The notes: a model not told the origin generated them from the sequence alone. Shown: positions 1 through 8,136, numbered from the stretch's first letter. The stretch is DNA of 13,664 bases from DAOPXV01 sp035352535 (GCA_964545075.1 CAZJFS010000118.1:1-13664), one strand, 5' to 3'. A program made the numbers and translations.

Positions 1-1073
1 TTACTCCTTCGTCGGAGGTAATGGAGATCCTCGGCAAGGAATATCCACGGGTCGGCGGTAAAATGGTTCAGACCGAGGATGAAATATCGGCCCTTGGCAT
101 GGCTATCGGCGCTTCCTTCGCGGGCCATAAATCTTTTACGGCCACTTCGGGTCCCGGCGTTTCCCTTATGAATGAAATGATAGGGTTGGCTGCTATTTCA
201 GAACTGCCGGTCGTGATATTGAACGTTATGCGCGGTGGCCCTTCAACCGGTCTGCCGACCAAGACGGAACAGGCCGATCTTCAGCAGGCTCTGTTTTCGA
301 CCCATGGCGATGCGCCGAAGGTCGTCATAGCCCCGACGGAAGTTAAGGACTCGTTTGACGCCACTACTCAGGCTTTTTATATTGCCGAAAAATACCAGAC
401 GCCCGTAATAATCCTTTCGGACCAGTTCATTGGTCAGCGCAAAGAATCTATCGATAAAAACGAATTCACGCCGGGAAAGAGTTTCATGAAAGTATTCGAA
501 CGTCCGCTTCCGGCCGAAGAAGAGCTTACCGGAGCGTACAAGCGCTACATGCTCGATAAAAATCCGATCGTTCCAATGACATGGCCTGGCGTTAAAAAGG
601 GTATGTACCTGGCCGCCGGAATTGAACATGACGAATACGGCCATCCTACGTCGATTCAGGAAACGCACGAGCGCATGAATGAAAAGCGTTATAAAAAAAT
701 GGAACTTCTCATGGAGGAGTTCAAGAACGATATGGTCGAGGAGATAGGTCCCAAAGACGCTTCTTGCGGTATAATTTGCTGGGGATCGACTAAAGGCGTC
801 GTCGTTGAAGTTATAAATAAACTCAATAAGGATGGTTACAAGATCAAGGCGTTGATACCCAAGATCTTATATCCGGTCCCTGAAGCTCACATCAGAAATT
901 TCATATCCACGCTTAAAAAGATCCTCGTTATTGAAATGTCATATTCAAAACAGTTCTATCATTATCTCAAGGCATTCGCCGACCTTCCTAAAGAAGCCAA
1001 ACTTTTCAAGCGTTCCGGCGGCGCGCCGTTTACGGTCGAAGAAGTTAGAAATGCTATAAAGGAGGCGTTTTAA
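1..1073 (+). CDS. korA: 2-oxoacid:ferredoxin oxidoreductase, alpha subunit (KorA-type), 5'-truncated by window
   Basis: Catalyses, with KorB, CoA-dependent oxidative decarboxylation of a 2-oxoacid (probably 2-oxoglutarate) with ferredoxin as acceptor, or the reverse reductive carboxylation; it acts in the cytoplasm. The frame is open from base 3. The residues before the first Met (TPSSEV) match the family's 'YPITPSS' segment, so the ATG at 21 is internal and the gene begins outside the window. Counting from that Met, visible hallmarks are ATSGPG at 41-46, RGGPSTGLPTKTEQADL at 71-87 and THGD at 94-97, all in the pyrimidine-binding domain. They are followed by an EHDEYGH segment and a C-terminal transketolase-C-like domain. 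The EHDE.GH and following R..M..KR region resembles alpha subunits carrying a fused N-terminal gamma domain; whether that fusion exists here cannot be seen. KorB follows with no spacer. Family assignment is firm; the 2-oxoglutarate specificity is inferred. Confidence 0.93.
   Translation, partial: TPSSEVMEILGKEYPRVGGKMVQTEDEISALGMAIGASFAGHKSFTATSGPGVSLMNEMIGLAAISELPVVILNVMRGGPSTGLPTKTEQADLQQALFSTHGDAPKVVIAPTEVKDSFDATTQAFYIAEKYQTPVIILSDQFIGQRKESIDKNEFTPGKSFMKVFERPLPAEEELTGAYKRYMLDKNPIVPMTWPGVKKGMYLAAGIEHDEYGHPTSIQETHERMNEKRYKKMELLMEEFKNDMVEEIGPKDASCGIICWGSTKGVVVEVINKLNKDGYKIKALIPKILYPVPEAHIRNFISTLKKILVIEMSYSKQFYHYLKAFADLPKEAKLFKRSGGAPFTVEEVRNAIKEAF
1058..1065 (+). promoter_or_regulatory. Shine-Dalgarno of korB
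   Basis: AAAGGAGG lies inside the last codons of korA, 8 nt before the korB ATG. It is a near-perfect anti-SD match and fixes the korB start, consistent with translational coupling of the two subunits. Confidence 0.85.
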
Positions 1074-1964
1074 ATGACAACACAAGCCGCTGAAATGCAG
1101 AAATCAGAAAATAAATATTCGGTAGCGGATTATAAAACTAAACTTAAGCCCATATGGTGTTCAGGATGCGGAGATTATGGCGTGGTCAACTCCATTTATC
1201 GCGCACTTAACGATCTTCAGATAGCTCCCGAAATGGTCGCTTTTATCTCGGGCATTGGCTGCTCGTCCCGTATTCCCGGGTACGTTTCCACTTATGGTTT
1301 TAATACGATACACGGCCGCGCGATACCGATAGCTTCGGGCGTGAAAATATCATCTCCGGAAACCACCGTTATAGTCGCGGGCGGCGACGGCGACGGCTTC
1401 GCCATCGGCGGAGGTCATATGCCGCATGTCGCCAGACGTAATATCGATATGACTTATATCGTAATGGACAATCAGATATACGGACTTACCAAGGGGCAAC
1501 TTTCGCCTACATCCGAAATGGGACTGAAAACCACGACTTCCCAGTTCGGCTCGGTAGATACTCCCTTAAATATCGTTGGTCTTGCCCTTTCGTATAACGT
1601 TTCCTTCATCGCGCGCGGGTTCGCCGGCGATATAACGAACTTGTCCAGGCTTATAAGGCTTGGCGTCGAGCACAAGGGCTTTTCATTGATCCATGTAGTG
1701 TCGCCGTGCGTGACCTATCGCGGCATGGAATATTTCAAGGCCATGAAGGAAAAATGCGTTATGCTTCCGGAAGAATTTTATGATCCGACCGACAAGGTCG
1801 AGGCTTTCAAGGTCGCCCAAAATACGAAAAAGATGTATACCGGCGTGATATATCGCGAAAACAGGCCGACTTTTAATGAACAGCTCAATGAAATAGATAA
1901 AAGGGCGGCCGGCGATAGCAGAACTACGCTCGACAGCATTCTCAATCAGTATATGGCCAAGTAA
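1074..1964 (+). CDS. korB: 2-oxoacid:ferredoxin oxidoreductase, beta subunit (KorB)
   Basis: TPP- and 4Fe-4S-binding subunit that pairs with the upstream alpha subunit; the active site forms at the alpha-beta interface. At 296 residues it has the usual KorB length. WCSGCG gives C29 and C32, IGCSS gives C63 and SPCVTY gives C212, which together are the four cysteines expected for the cluster of this family. The TPP diphosphate/Mg motif is GGDGDG at 103-108, continued by MDNQIYGLTKGQ at 131-142 (D132, N133, Y136). The sequence HGR.IP.A.G near 80-89 is also typical. The start directly abuts the korA TAA and has a strong SD. No separate gamma or delta (ferredoxin) subunit follows: transcription ends at the terminator just downstream. 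This fits a two-gene enzyme whose gamma domain may be fused to alpha. The identity is firm; substrate choice between 2-oxoglutarate and other 2-oxoacids is inferred. Confidence 0.94.
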   Translation: MTTQAAEMQKSENKYSVADYKTKLKPIWCSGCGDYGVVNSIYRALNDLQIAPEMVAFISGIGCSSRIPGYVSTYGFNTIHGRAIPIASGVKISSPETTVIVAGGDGDGFAIGGGHMPHVARRNIDMTYIVMDNQIYGLTKGQLSPTSEMGLKTTTSQFGSVDTPLNIVGLALSYNVSFIARGFAGDITNLSRLIRLGVEHKGFSLIHVVSPCVTYRGMEYFKAMKEKCVMLPEEFYDPTDKVEAFKVAQNTKKMYTGVIYRENRPTFNEQLNEIDKRAAGDSRTTLDSILNQYMAK

Positions 1965-1984
1965 ACTTAATGAAATAAATCAAG

Positions 1985-2018
1985 AAAGGCGGGGTTCACT
2001 AAAGATCCCGCCTTTTTT
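1985..2018 (+). terminator. Rho-independent terminator of korAB
   Basis: AAAGGCGGG (1985-1993) pairs perfectly with CCCGCCTTT (2007-2015), extendable by G-T and T-A pairs into a loop of about 7 nt, and runs into a T tract ending at 2018. It sits 21 bp after the korB stop and isolates korAB from the glycosyltransferase gene. The other 1965-2093 bases hold no gene I can support. Confidence 0.92.
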
Positions 2019-2093
2019 GATTTGTCTCCATCCGTATTTTTAACGGCAGGAGTCATAATAAAAAAATCAATAAGTATAGTAGCGCGCGTACAA

Positions 2094-3209
2094 ATGAAAA
2101 GACCTTATAAAATAAATATTCTATTTATATCTTCACGCGCCGATCATGGCGGAGGTCAGGCCCAGATGTTTGATATAATATCTGGTCTTGACCGTGAAAA
2201 ATTCGTGATTTTCGCCGCCGTTCCCGACGAAGAGCCGTTTTACCGGAAAATCGGCGAAGCGGGCGCTCGATTGCTTACCATAAAAAAACGTTCATTCTCG
2301 CCCGTCGACTTTTTGCGCCTCGTTTTTTTTATCAGGGCTAATTCTATAAACATAATACATTCGCACGGCAAAGGCGCCGGATTATATTCAAGGCTTTTAA
2401 AGATAGTAAATCCGAAGATCAAGATAGTTCATACTTTTCACGGCTTCCATTTTGATACTCTTGGAACGGTTCCTCGTTTTTTTTATTGCGCTCTTGAAAG
2501 AGCTCTGGCCCGCCTTACGAACCGTTTCATAAACGTATCCGAAAGTGAACGCGCTGAATATATCGGACGCGGCATAACTAATGAAACCAATTCAGTCGTT
2601 ATAGCCAACGAAATTTCAAAGGAAACATACGAAAAAATACTTAAGGCCCGTCAACTGATTAAATTCAGCGCTAATTCTAACACAGGCTCCATATTTTTGT
2701 GTAACGTATCCCGTTTCGACGAGGTGAAGGAGCTGCCTTTTTTGATCGAAGCGTTCGTGAAGGCTACGGCGTCTAACGATAAATTGAAGCTTATGCTTAT
2801 CGGCGAAGGCGAGGAATTCGAGAAGTGCCGCGAGCTTGCGGCTGAATTGAAAGCGAAAAGCAAGATATGCTTTATGGGATTCAGAAGCGATGCGCTTGAA
2901 ATTATGTCAAGATGCGATATTTATGTCGCCGCGTCGCGCCGCGAGGGAATGCCTCTTTCGATGATAGAGGCCGCCGCCGCAGGCCTGCCAATACTAGCCT
3001 CCCGAGTGCCCGGTCATGTCGATATAGTGTCCGGTTATCCCGGAGGGCTTTTTTTTGAATATAAGGACTGCGCTTCCTTTAAAAAAGCGCTTGAAGAAAT
3101 GCTGGCCTTATATTTTTCAAAGTCGGATTACGTCCGATTCGCCGCCGCCGCGCATGAAGACGTGGCTGAAAGATACTCGCGCTTTTACGAAGAGCTTTTC
3201 GTAATTTGA
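2094..3209 (+). CDS. Glycosyltransferase family 4 (GT-B fold)
   Basis: Predicted retaining glycosyltransferase, 371 residues, that transfers a nucleotide-sugar moiety to a cell-surface or storage glycan; donor and acceptor are unknown. The N-terminal Rossmann domain starts with INILFISS at 7-14 and a glycine-rich loop HGGGQA at 18-23. HSHGKGAGLYSR lies at 89-100 and HTFHGFHF at 113-120. The C-terminal domain carries NVSRFDEVKE (204-213), LMLIGEGEEFE (233-243), MGFRSD (261-266) and the family EX7E pair E284/E292 in a REGMPLSMIEA context. No signal peptide or TM segment is seen, so it acts at the cytoplasmic face. An in-frame TTG at 2022 would add 24 residues with a poor N-terminus, and that stretch overlaps the terminator region, so the ATG at 2094 is preferred although no good SD precedes it. 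It stands alone, without other polysaccharide genes. Confidence 0.88.
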   Translation: MKRPYKINILFISSRADHGGGQAQMFDIISGLDREKFVIFAAVPDEEPFYRKIGEAGARLLTIKKRSFSPVDFLRLVFFIRANSINIIHSHGKGAGLYSRLLKIVNPKIKIVHTFHGFHFDTLGTVPRFFYCALERALARLTNRFINVSESERAEYIGRGITNETNSVVIANEISKETYEKILKARQLIKFSANSNTGSIFLCNVSRFDEVKELPFLIEAFVKATASNDKLKLMLIGEGEEFEKCRELAAELKAKSKICFMGFRSDALEIMSRCDIYVAASRREGMPLSMIEAAAAGLPILASRVPGHVDIVSGYPGGLFFEYKDCASFKKALEEMLALYFSKSDYVRFAAAAHEDVAERYSRFYEELFVI

Positions 3210-3223
3210 CGCCGCCTGCCAAT

Positions 3224-3251
3224 TTGCTTTTAACGCGTTTGACATTATAAA
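3224..3251 (+). promoter_or_regulatory. Possible sigma-70 promoter before the PEGA gene
   Basis: TTGCTT (3224-3229), a 16-bp spacer, then TATAAA (3246-3251), located in the 65-bp gap between the glycosyltransferase and the next gene. An overlapping TTGACA at 3239-3244 has no -10 at proper spacing. Judged by eye only. Confidence 0.35.
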
Positions 3252-3274
3252 ATAAATTCCGGGAGAGTTTTTAA

Positions 3275-4771
3275 ATGTATTCGAACGATAAGATATCCAT
3301 TGATACTAAACCGCAGGCGGAAACGCTTGGCAAATTGACCCGCTTTTTTCTCGACCGAGATTTCACGCAATATTATGAAATTTTATCCGCCTGCCTTTTA
3401 AATGCTAATGAGATGGCGAAGCGCCAGGATTTTTATATAAAGCTTTCAAAGATACTTTCAAGGCACTTGCGGATCGTACCCGATCTTGCCGAAGCGCGCG
3501 ATGAATTCAAATATATCGCAAGAGATATGGTCGATACGGGAACGCCCGAACTTATGGGTTCCGGTTCGGCTCTTTTAAAGGCATGCTCGAAGAAGGCCAC
3601 GGCGTCATCGATCGTTTCTTTTCCCGAATTTGATGGCGCTTCGGCGGATGAATTTTTAAAAAAATATTCCGGAAACATTAAAGCGCTTCTTCTGGATGAA
3701 ATGGATTCCGGATGGGAACTTTCCGGCGATGTCGACAGGAATCTGGCCTTTTTATGCGAGCTGACATCCTTTGAAGACTCGACCGCCGCGGGTTACGCTG
3801 AAAAATGGTTTAACGCGGAGGTGGGATGGTCTCATATATTAACGATATTTTTTGAGGATATTTGTGAACTTCTGCGAGCGAAAGGCGAATCGGGATGGCT
3901 TATAACGTTAGGCGAGTTAGCCATACCCTTTATAAACGAAAGCCCGGTTTTATATTCCGTTCTTTCCGAGGCCCACTTCATGTTGTCGAGTTTTGGAAGA
4001 TCGCTTGAACTGATAGCCTCGGTCGAATCAAGCGTCAGCATCACGCCTTATTTAAAGCACCTTAAAAGTTATGCGCTATGGCGAACGCGCCGCTCAAGAA
4101 TGGCTCTTGAGCTGATAAGGGAAAGGCTGCTGGATGACCGCAAGGACGTTACGGCGGCTCTTCTGGCGGGCGATATACTTCTGGAAGCGTCTAAACTCGA
4201 AGCGGCCGTTAAAGCCTGCTCTTACGCGTATAATATCGAACCGGATTCTCCCGATGTCGTTTTCGCCCTGGCAAGGGCTTATCGCGAATGTTACCTTTTC
4301 GGTCAGGTAGATGTCTGTATGGATAAACTCGGGGCGATGAATAACGCCGGCATTAAAAAGTATAAGCTTGGCGCCGAAGTTTACGTCAAGTGCGACCGCG
4401 AAGGCGCGCGGGTTTTTATCGACGGCAAGGAGGCCGGAACCTGTCCGCTGCTTTTAAAAAGGGTCGCCGCCGGCAGGCATGATCTTAAATGGCTTTTTCC
4501 GGATGGTTCCGAGACCGGATTCGAGGCCGATCTCAAGGATGGATATATTCAAAAATTTAAATATATTTCCGGCGAAAACATCGTAGATGTCGAAGCCAGT
4601 CGCGATGGCTTGATGACGCTCTACAGGGCTGATAAGACGATAACGCTGCCCGAGCTGCTTAAGGATTTTATGGTTTTACGGCTCGAGGACTTGCCGCTCG
4701 TCGGTCGGGATGATTTCATTAGCGAAGAAATTATGAGTGGGATATTGGACGATCCGGAAACAAGAATATAA
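3275..4771 (+). CDS. TPR-like repeat protein with C-terminal PEGA domain, function unknown
   Basis: I do not recognise this 498-residue protein as a named family. Residues 1-220 are mostly helical with no motif I can name. About 223-357 form helix-pair repeats of TPR character, for example SALWRTRR-like and AGDILLEASKLEAAVKACSYAYNIEPDSP segments. Residues about 368-432 match a PEGA domain: a beta strand with ARVFIDG, GKEAGTCPLLLKRVAAG, then RHDLKWLFPDG. A helical tail of about 65 residues follows. There is no signal peptide or TM helix, so it is predicted cytoplasmic, whereas PEGA domains are often found in extracytoplasmic or membrane-anchored proteins. The start ATG has GGGAG 9 nt upstream. 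It lies between a glycosyltransferase and tag, and neither suggests a role. A scaffolding or protein-interaction role is only an inference from the repeat architecture. Confidence 0.8.
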   Translation: MYSNDKISIDTKPQAETLGKLTRFFLDRDFTQYYEILSACLLNANEMAKRQDFYIKLSKILSRHLRIVPDLAEARDEFKYIARDMVDTGTPELMGSGSALLKACSKKATASSIVSFPEFDGASADEFLKKYSGNIKALLLDEMDSGWELSGDVDRNLAFLCELTSFEDSTAAGYAEKWFNAEVGWSHILTIFFEDICELLRAKGESGWLITLGELAIPFINESPVLYSVLSEAHFMLSSFGRSLELIASVESSVSITPYLKHLKSYALWRTRRSRMALELIRERLLDDRKDVTAALLAGDILLEASKLEAAVKACSYAYNIEPDSPDVVFALARAYRECYLFGQVDVCMDKLGAMNNAGIKKYKLGAEVYVKCDREGARVFIDGKEAGTCPLLLKRVAAGRHDLKWLFPDGSETGFEADLKDGYIQKFKYISGENIVDVEASRDGLMTLYRADKTITLPELLKDFMVLRLEDLPLVGRDDFISEEIMSGILDDPETRI

Positions 4772-4804
4772 AAATAACGTATAATAATTTAAAGGCGGTT
4801 TTAT

Positions 4805-5383
4805 ATGAAAAAAGAATTAACCCGCTGCCCGTGGTGTCTTTCATGCGATATTTACATCGATTATCACGACCGCGAGTGGGGCGTTCCAGTTCACGACGAT
4901 AGAACTCATTTTGAATTTCTGGTCCTTGAATCGGCGCAGGCGGGTCTTAGCTGGCTGACGGTACTCAGGAAGCGTGAAAACTATAGAAAAGCTTATTTCA
5001 ACTTCGAACCGAAAAAAGTCGCTAAATTCGGCGCTGAAAAGGTAGCCGAATTAATGAAAAATGAAGGGCTTATAAGAAACCTGAAGAAAATAGAGGCGTC
5101 CATAAATAACGCCGCCCGATTTCTTGAAATTCAAAAGGAATTCGGCTCTTTTGACGAGTACATCTGGAGTTTCACCGACGGTAAGCAGATCGTTAATAAA
5201 TGGCTTTCACTGAAAGAACTGCCTGCCAAAACCGATCTTTCCGATGAAGTAAGCAAGGACCTTAAAAAGCGCGGCTTTAAATTTTTAGGCTCTACCGTTA
5301 TCTATGCTCATCTTCAGGCCACCGGAATAATAAACGATCATCTTATCGATTGTTATAGATATTCGCTCTCTTTATCAAATTGA
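4805..5383 (+). CDS. tag: DNA-3-methyladenine glycosylase I
   Basis: Base-excision repair enzyme that removes 3-methyladenine from alkylated DNA by cleaving the N-glycosidic bond. The 192 residues align along the whole length with E. coli Tag as I recall it. The zinc site is kept as C8, H21 (YHDREWG), H179 and C183 (NDHLIDC). E42 in LESAQAGLSW corresponds to E. coli E38, the 3mA-recognition residue. FLVLESAQAGLSWLTVLRKRENYR and LKKRGFKFLGSTVIYAHLQATG are family signatures. AAAGGCGG lies 6 nt before the ATG. The N-terminus carries two extra cysteines (C11, C14) near C8; I see no known role for them. A TATAAT at 4780-4785 upstream lacks a matching -35, so tag may be read from the preceding gene's promoter. 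The stop codon TGA lies inside the -35 box of the next operon's promoter. Confidence 0.96.
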   Translation: MKKELTRCPWCLSCDIYIDYHDREWGVPVHDDRTHFEFLVLESAQAGLSWLTVLRKRENYRKAYFNFEPKKVAKFGAEKVAELMKNEGLIRNLKKIEASINNAARFLEIQKEFGSFDEYIWSFTDGKQIVNKWLSLKELPAKTDLSDEVSKDLKKRGFKFLGSTVIYAHLQATGIINDHLIDCYRYSLSLSN

Positions 5384-5408
5384 CAAAATCGCCTGCTTTT
5401 GTTATAAT
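5380..5408 (+). promoter_or_regulatory. Consensus sigma-70 promoter with extended -10 for the ABC exporter operon
   Basis: Perfect TTGACA (5380-5385), a 17-bp spacer, perfect TATAAT (5403-5408), preceded by TG at 5400-5401, giving the extended -10 TGnTATAAT. The -35 overlaps the tag stop codon. The start point is predicted near 5415, so the leader is only about 37 nt and includes the palindromic AGGCC-CC-GGCCT at 5417-5428. Confidence 0.9.
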
Positions 5409-5451
5409 TTTAAAAAAGGCCCCGGCCTGAAAAAAATAAAGCGGGAAAAAA

Positions 5452-6462
5452 ATGAATATTGCCATTGAAACGAAAGACCTTTCCAGATCATTCAACGAAA
5501 AAAACACTAAAGGCGACAGGGACGATCTATGGGCGCTTAAAAACGTCGACCTTCAAATACCGGAAGGCATGGTGTTCGGACTTTTAGGTCCTAACGGCGC
5601 CGGGAAAACCACTCTTATCAAGGTGCTTTCAACTCTTTTGCTTCCGACGTCCGGCGTTGCGAAGGTCGCCGGGTTTAACGTCGATAACGAATTTAAAAAA
5701 ATACGCCCCATAATAAACATGGTATCCGGAGGCGAAAATTGCGGTTATGGGATTTTAAACGTTACTGAAAACCTCTGGATGTTCACGCAATTTTACGGTA
5801 TTCCTTCAAGCGTGGCCCTTCCTCGCATAAAAACGCTTCTTGACGTTATGGGGCTAGCCGATAAGGCAAACACCAAAATAAATAAGCTTTCGACCGGCAT
5901 GCGCCAGAAGATGAACTTCATACGCGGGTTCGTCACCGATCCTAAAATATTATTTCTTGACGAGCCGACCCTCGGCCTGGACGTGAATGCCGCGCGCGAT
6001 ACCAGAAAGTTCGTTATGGACTGGGTAAAAAACGCGGAAGAGCCCAAGACGGTTATACTGACGACCCATTACATGCAGGAAGCCGACGACATGTGCGAGA
6101 AGATAGCGATCATCGATCACGGCAAAATACTCGCTCTGGATACGCCTTCCAATCTGAAAAAACAGGAGTCCGGCGGGATAATTTATAAGATAAGCGTTTC
6201 ATTCCGCGAAGCCGATCTCGAATCCTTCAAAAAAATACCCGGAGTGAGATCGTTCGCTTATTCAATCTCCGACGAGAGAGAGCTTATAGAAATGGTATTC
6301 AATCTCGAATCCGACCGGGCCCTTTCAGCGGTCATCGAAATGATAAACGCTTCGGGCCTGCCCATCAACAATATTCAAAAAAACGAATTTACTCTCGAAG
6401 ACGCTTTTATAAAGCTCGTTGGAAGGCGGCTTGACGCCGGGGAGAAAAAAATCTATGACTAA
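5452..6462 (+). CDS. ABC-2 type transporter ATP-binding protein (DRA-like)
   Basis: Cytoplasmic ATPase of 336 residues powering export by the two permeases encoded downstream. Walker A is GPNGAGKT (46-53), the signature is LSTGM (146-150) followed by RQKMNFIRGF, Walker B is ILFLDE (166-171), the D-loop is GLD (175-177) and the switch histidine is H206 in TTHYMQEADDM. The Q-loop region reads NMVSGGENCGYG (89-100) without the usual Gln; related SGGE forms occur in some ABC-2 exporters. Residues after about 235 form the C-terminal extension typical of the drug or polysaccharide exporter ATPases of this class. A GCGGGA motif lies just before the ATG. The gene is first in the operon, directly under the consensus promoter, and its 3' end overlaps the next start by 8 bp. 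The substrate cannot be deduced; drug, lipid or peptide export are all possible. Confidence 0.93.
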   Translation: MNIAIETKDLSRSFNEKNTKGDRDDLWALKNVDLQIPEGMVFGLLGPNGAGKTTLIKVLSTLLLPTSGVAKVAGFNVDNEFKKIRPIINMVSGGENCGYGILNVTENLWMFTQFYGIPSSVALPRIKTLLDVMGLADKANTKINKLSTGMRQKMNFIRGFVTDPKILFLDEPTLGLDVNAARDTRKFVMDWVKNAEEPKTVILTTHYMQEADDMCEKIAIIDHGKILALDTPSNLKKQESGGIIYKISVSFREADLESFKKIPGVRSFAYSISDERELIEMVFNLESDRALSAVIEMINASGLPINNIQKNEFTLEDAFIKLVGRRLDAGEKKIYD

Positions 6463-7276
6463 AGAAGAGCTCGTCATGAATCTCCGCGGTATATGGGCGC
6501 GGGCGTACGTGCGCATCGTCGGCGTTAACCGCGAACCATCCTGGATACTTTTCGAGATCCTGTTTCCGCTTTTTCCGATGTGCACTTTCGGCCTCGCTTA
6601 TAAATCGATGAACGCGCCGGATGATTATATCGGTTTCGTCATACTTGGCGGAGCTATGACCGCGATATGGATGAACGTTCTGTGGGGTATGGCGGCGCAG
6701 TTTTTCTGGGAACGAGAGTCGGGAAACCTTACGCTTTATATGCTATGCCCGATGAGCACTATCGCGGTCCTTATTGGAATGGCTCTGGGCGCTGGCGTTT
6801 CGACGTTCTTCAGGGTCATAATCACTTTTCTTATCGGAAAGGTCCTCTTCGGCATATCTCTTCATATTGCTTCGTGGCCATGGCTTTTTATTACATTCAG
6901 TCTTACCGTGATATCGGTCTTCTGTCTCGGGATGATGATGGCGTCCTTTTTCCTGCTATACGGCCGCGATGCATGGAACGTGCTGACGGTTTTCATGGAA
7001 CCGGTATTTTTCCTGAGCGGTTTTTATTTTCCGGTCAAGACCCTCGGGAGCCTGGTCGCGTCGCTCGCCTCGCTCATGCCGATAACGTTGGGGCTTGACG
7101 CGATGAGGCAGCTCGCTTTTAAACTTGGCCCCCAAACGGCTTTTTTATCAGTACGGACCGAGGTCGCGGGGCTGATCGTACTCTGTGTCGCATATCTTTT
7201 AGCGGCCCGTTATCTTCTGACTAAAATGGAATATATCGGCAGGCGTGAAGGAAGGCTGACGCTCAGATGGCAATAG
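6455..7276 (+). CDS. ABC-2 type transporter permease, first subunit
   Basis: Integral inner-membrane protein of 273 residues, predicted to form half of the export channel. I count about six hydrophobic segments near residues 30-50, 57-80, 101-134, 141-169, 175-216 (possibly re-entrant plus one helix) and 236-256. The PVFFLSGFYFPVKTL...MPITLGLDAMRQ region at 183-219 is a hallmark of ABC-2 permeases. An in-frame TTG 36 bp upstream is rejected because the ATG at 6455 has GGGGAG 10 nt before it. It overlaps the ATPase gene by 8 bp and the second permease by 10 bp, which indicates translational coupling. It is related to, but clearly different from, the second permease, so the exporter is probably a heterodimer in the membrane. 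Confidence 0.9.
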   Translation: MTKEELVMNLRGIWARAYVRIVGVNREPSWILFEILFPLFPMCTFGLAYKSMNAPDDYIGFVILGGAMTAIWMNVLWGMAAQFFWERESGNLTLYMLCPMSTIAVLIGMALGAGVSTFFRVIITFLIGKVLFGISLHIASWPWLFITFSLTVISVFCLGMMMASFFLLYGRDAWNVLTVFMEPVFFLSGFYFPVKTLGSLVASLASLMPITLGLDAMRQLAFKLGPQTAFLSVRTEVAGLIVLCVAYLLAARYLLTKMEYIGRREGRLTLRWQ

Positions 7277-8136
7277 GCGTGAAAAACATAAAAAACATGT
7301 GGCTCGTGATCAAAAATTCCGCGTGGCTCGGCTGGCAGCTCGAAGCCAACTGGGCCGAGCCTTTTTCCTTTATCATATTTTCGATGATCCGCCCTTTGTC
7401 CTCCATATTGATAATAACCTTCATGTTCCGTTTCGCGCTTGGCGAGCGGTTCAGCGACGAGATGTTCAATTTTTTCTTTATCGGGAACGTGCTTTATTTG
7501 TACGTTTATAACATACTTTTTGGCGTCAGCCAGGTCGTCTTCGAGGATCGCGAGCATTACGAGGTCATCAAGTACATATATATTTCACCCGTCAACTGGT
7601 ATGTTTATTTTATGGGCCGCGGCCTCGCTCGATTTATAATAGCGACGATATCGGTAGCGGTTTCGATCGTTTTTGGAATGTTTTTCCTTCCCTTGAAGAT
7701 AAGCATAATCCCCGCGGCGATACTTCCGCTTGCGGCTTCTTTTTTTCTGGGTGTTTTCTCCGTTTTTTCGCTAGGAATAATAATGTGCTCGCTCACGCTC
7801 GTCATGGCGAGGCATGGAAACATGATGGCGGAAAGCGTTTCAGGCATATTTTTCATCGCTTGCGGAACTATTTTTCCTATAAAAACGCTTCCCGAATCGG
7901 TTCAGGCCTTGGCGGTCAATATACCAATATCCTACTGGTTCGAAATAACCAGAAGGCTCCTCCAGGGCGTCGCCTGCTCTTCGGATACGGTATGGCTCGG
8001 GCGCACGACCGGCTCCCTTTTTTACAGCCTGTCCATTTCGACTATCGTTTTATTCTTCGCCTCGATCCTGACATTCGCATATCTTAGCGCCCTCGCACGT
8101 TCGAAGGGCATAATCGACCGCACCACGAGCTATTAA
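7267..8136 (+). CDS. ABC-2 type transporter permease, second subunit
   Basis: Membrane protein of 289 residues that completes the exporter. Hydrophobic segments lie near 34-56, 67-90, 122-143, 146-178, 190-210 and 250-274, giving the six-helix ABC-2 topology. GTIFPIKTLPE...NIPISYWFEITRRLL (200-232) corresponds to the conserved segment between the last helices of the first permease. The chosen ATG overlaps the end of the first permease by 10 bp and has AGGAAGG about 11 nt upstream; an in-frame ATG at 7297 is a weaker alternative. It is the last gene of the operon. Its stop lies only 11 bp from the stop of the convergent HAD gene, and I see no convincing terminator there, so transcripts may overlap. 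Confidence 0.9.
   Translation: MAIGVKNIKNMWLVIKNSAWLGWQLEANWAEPFSFIIFSMIRPLSSILIITFMFRFALGERFSDEMFNFFFIGNVLYLYVYNILFGVSQVVFEDREHYEVIKYIYISPVNWYVYFMGRGLARFIIATISVAVSIVFGMFFLPLKISIIPAAILPLAASFFLGVFSVFSLGIIMCSLTLVMARHGNMMAESVSGIFFIACGTIFPIKTLPESVQALAVNIPISYWFEITRRLLQGVACSSDTVWLGRTTGSLFYSLSISTIVLFFASILTFAYLSALARSKGIIDRTTSY

Noticed and set aside
243..668. 141-codon open frame on the minus strand
   Set aside because: Antisense shadow of korA; composition is unlike a real protein and there is no SD.
2022..2093. 24-residue N-terminal extension of the glycosyltransferase from a TTG
   Set aside because: It starts right after the korB terminator, has no SD and adds residues without family similarity; the ATG at 2094 gives the usual GT4 N-terminus.
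4780..4785. TATAAT before tag
   Set aside because: No -35 box at 15-19 bp; insufficient for a promoter call.
6419..6454. TTG start for the first permease inside the ATPase gene
   Set aside because: The ATG at 6455 has GGGGAG at good spacing and a normal short overlap.
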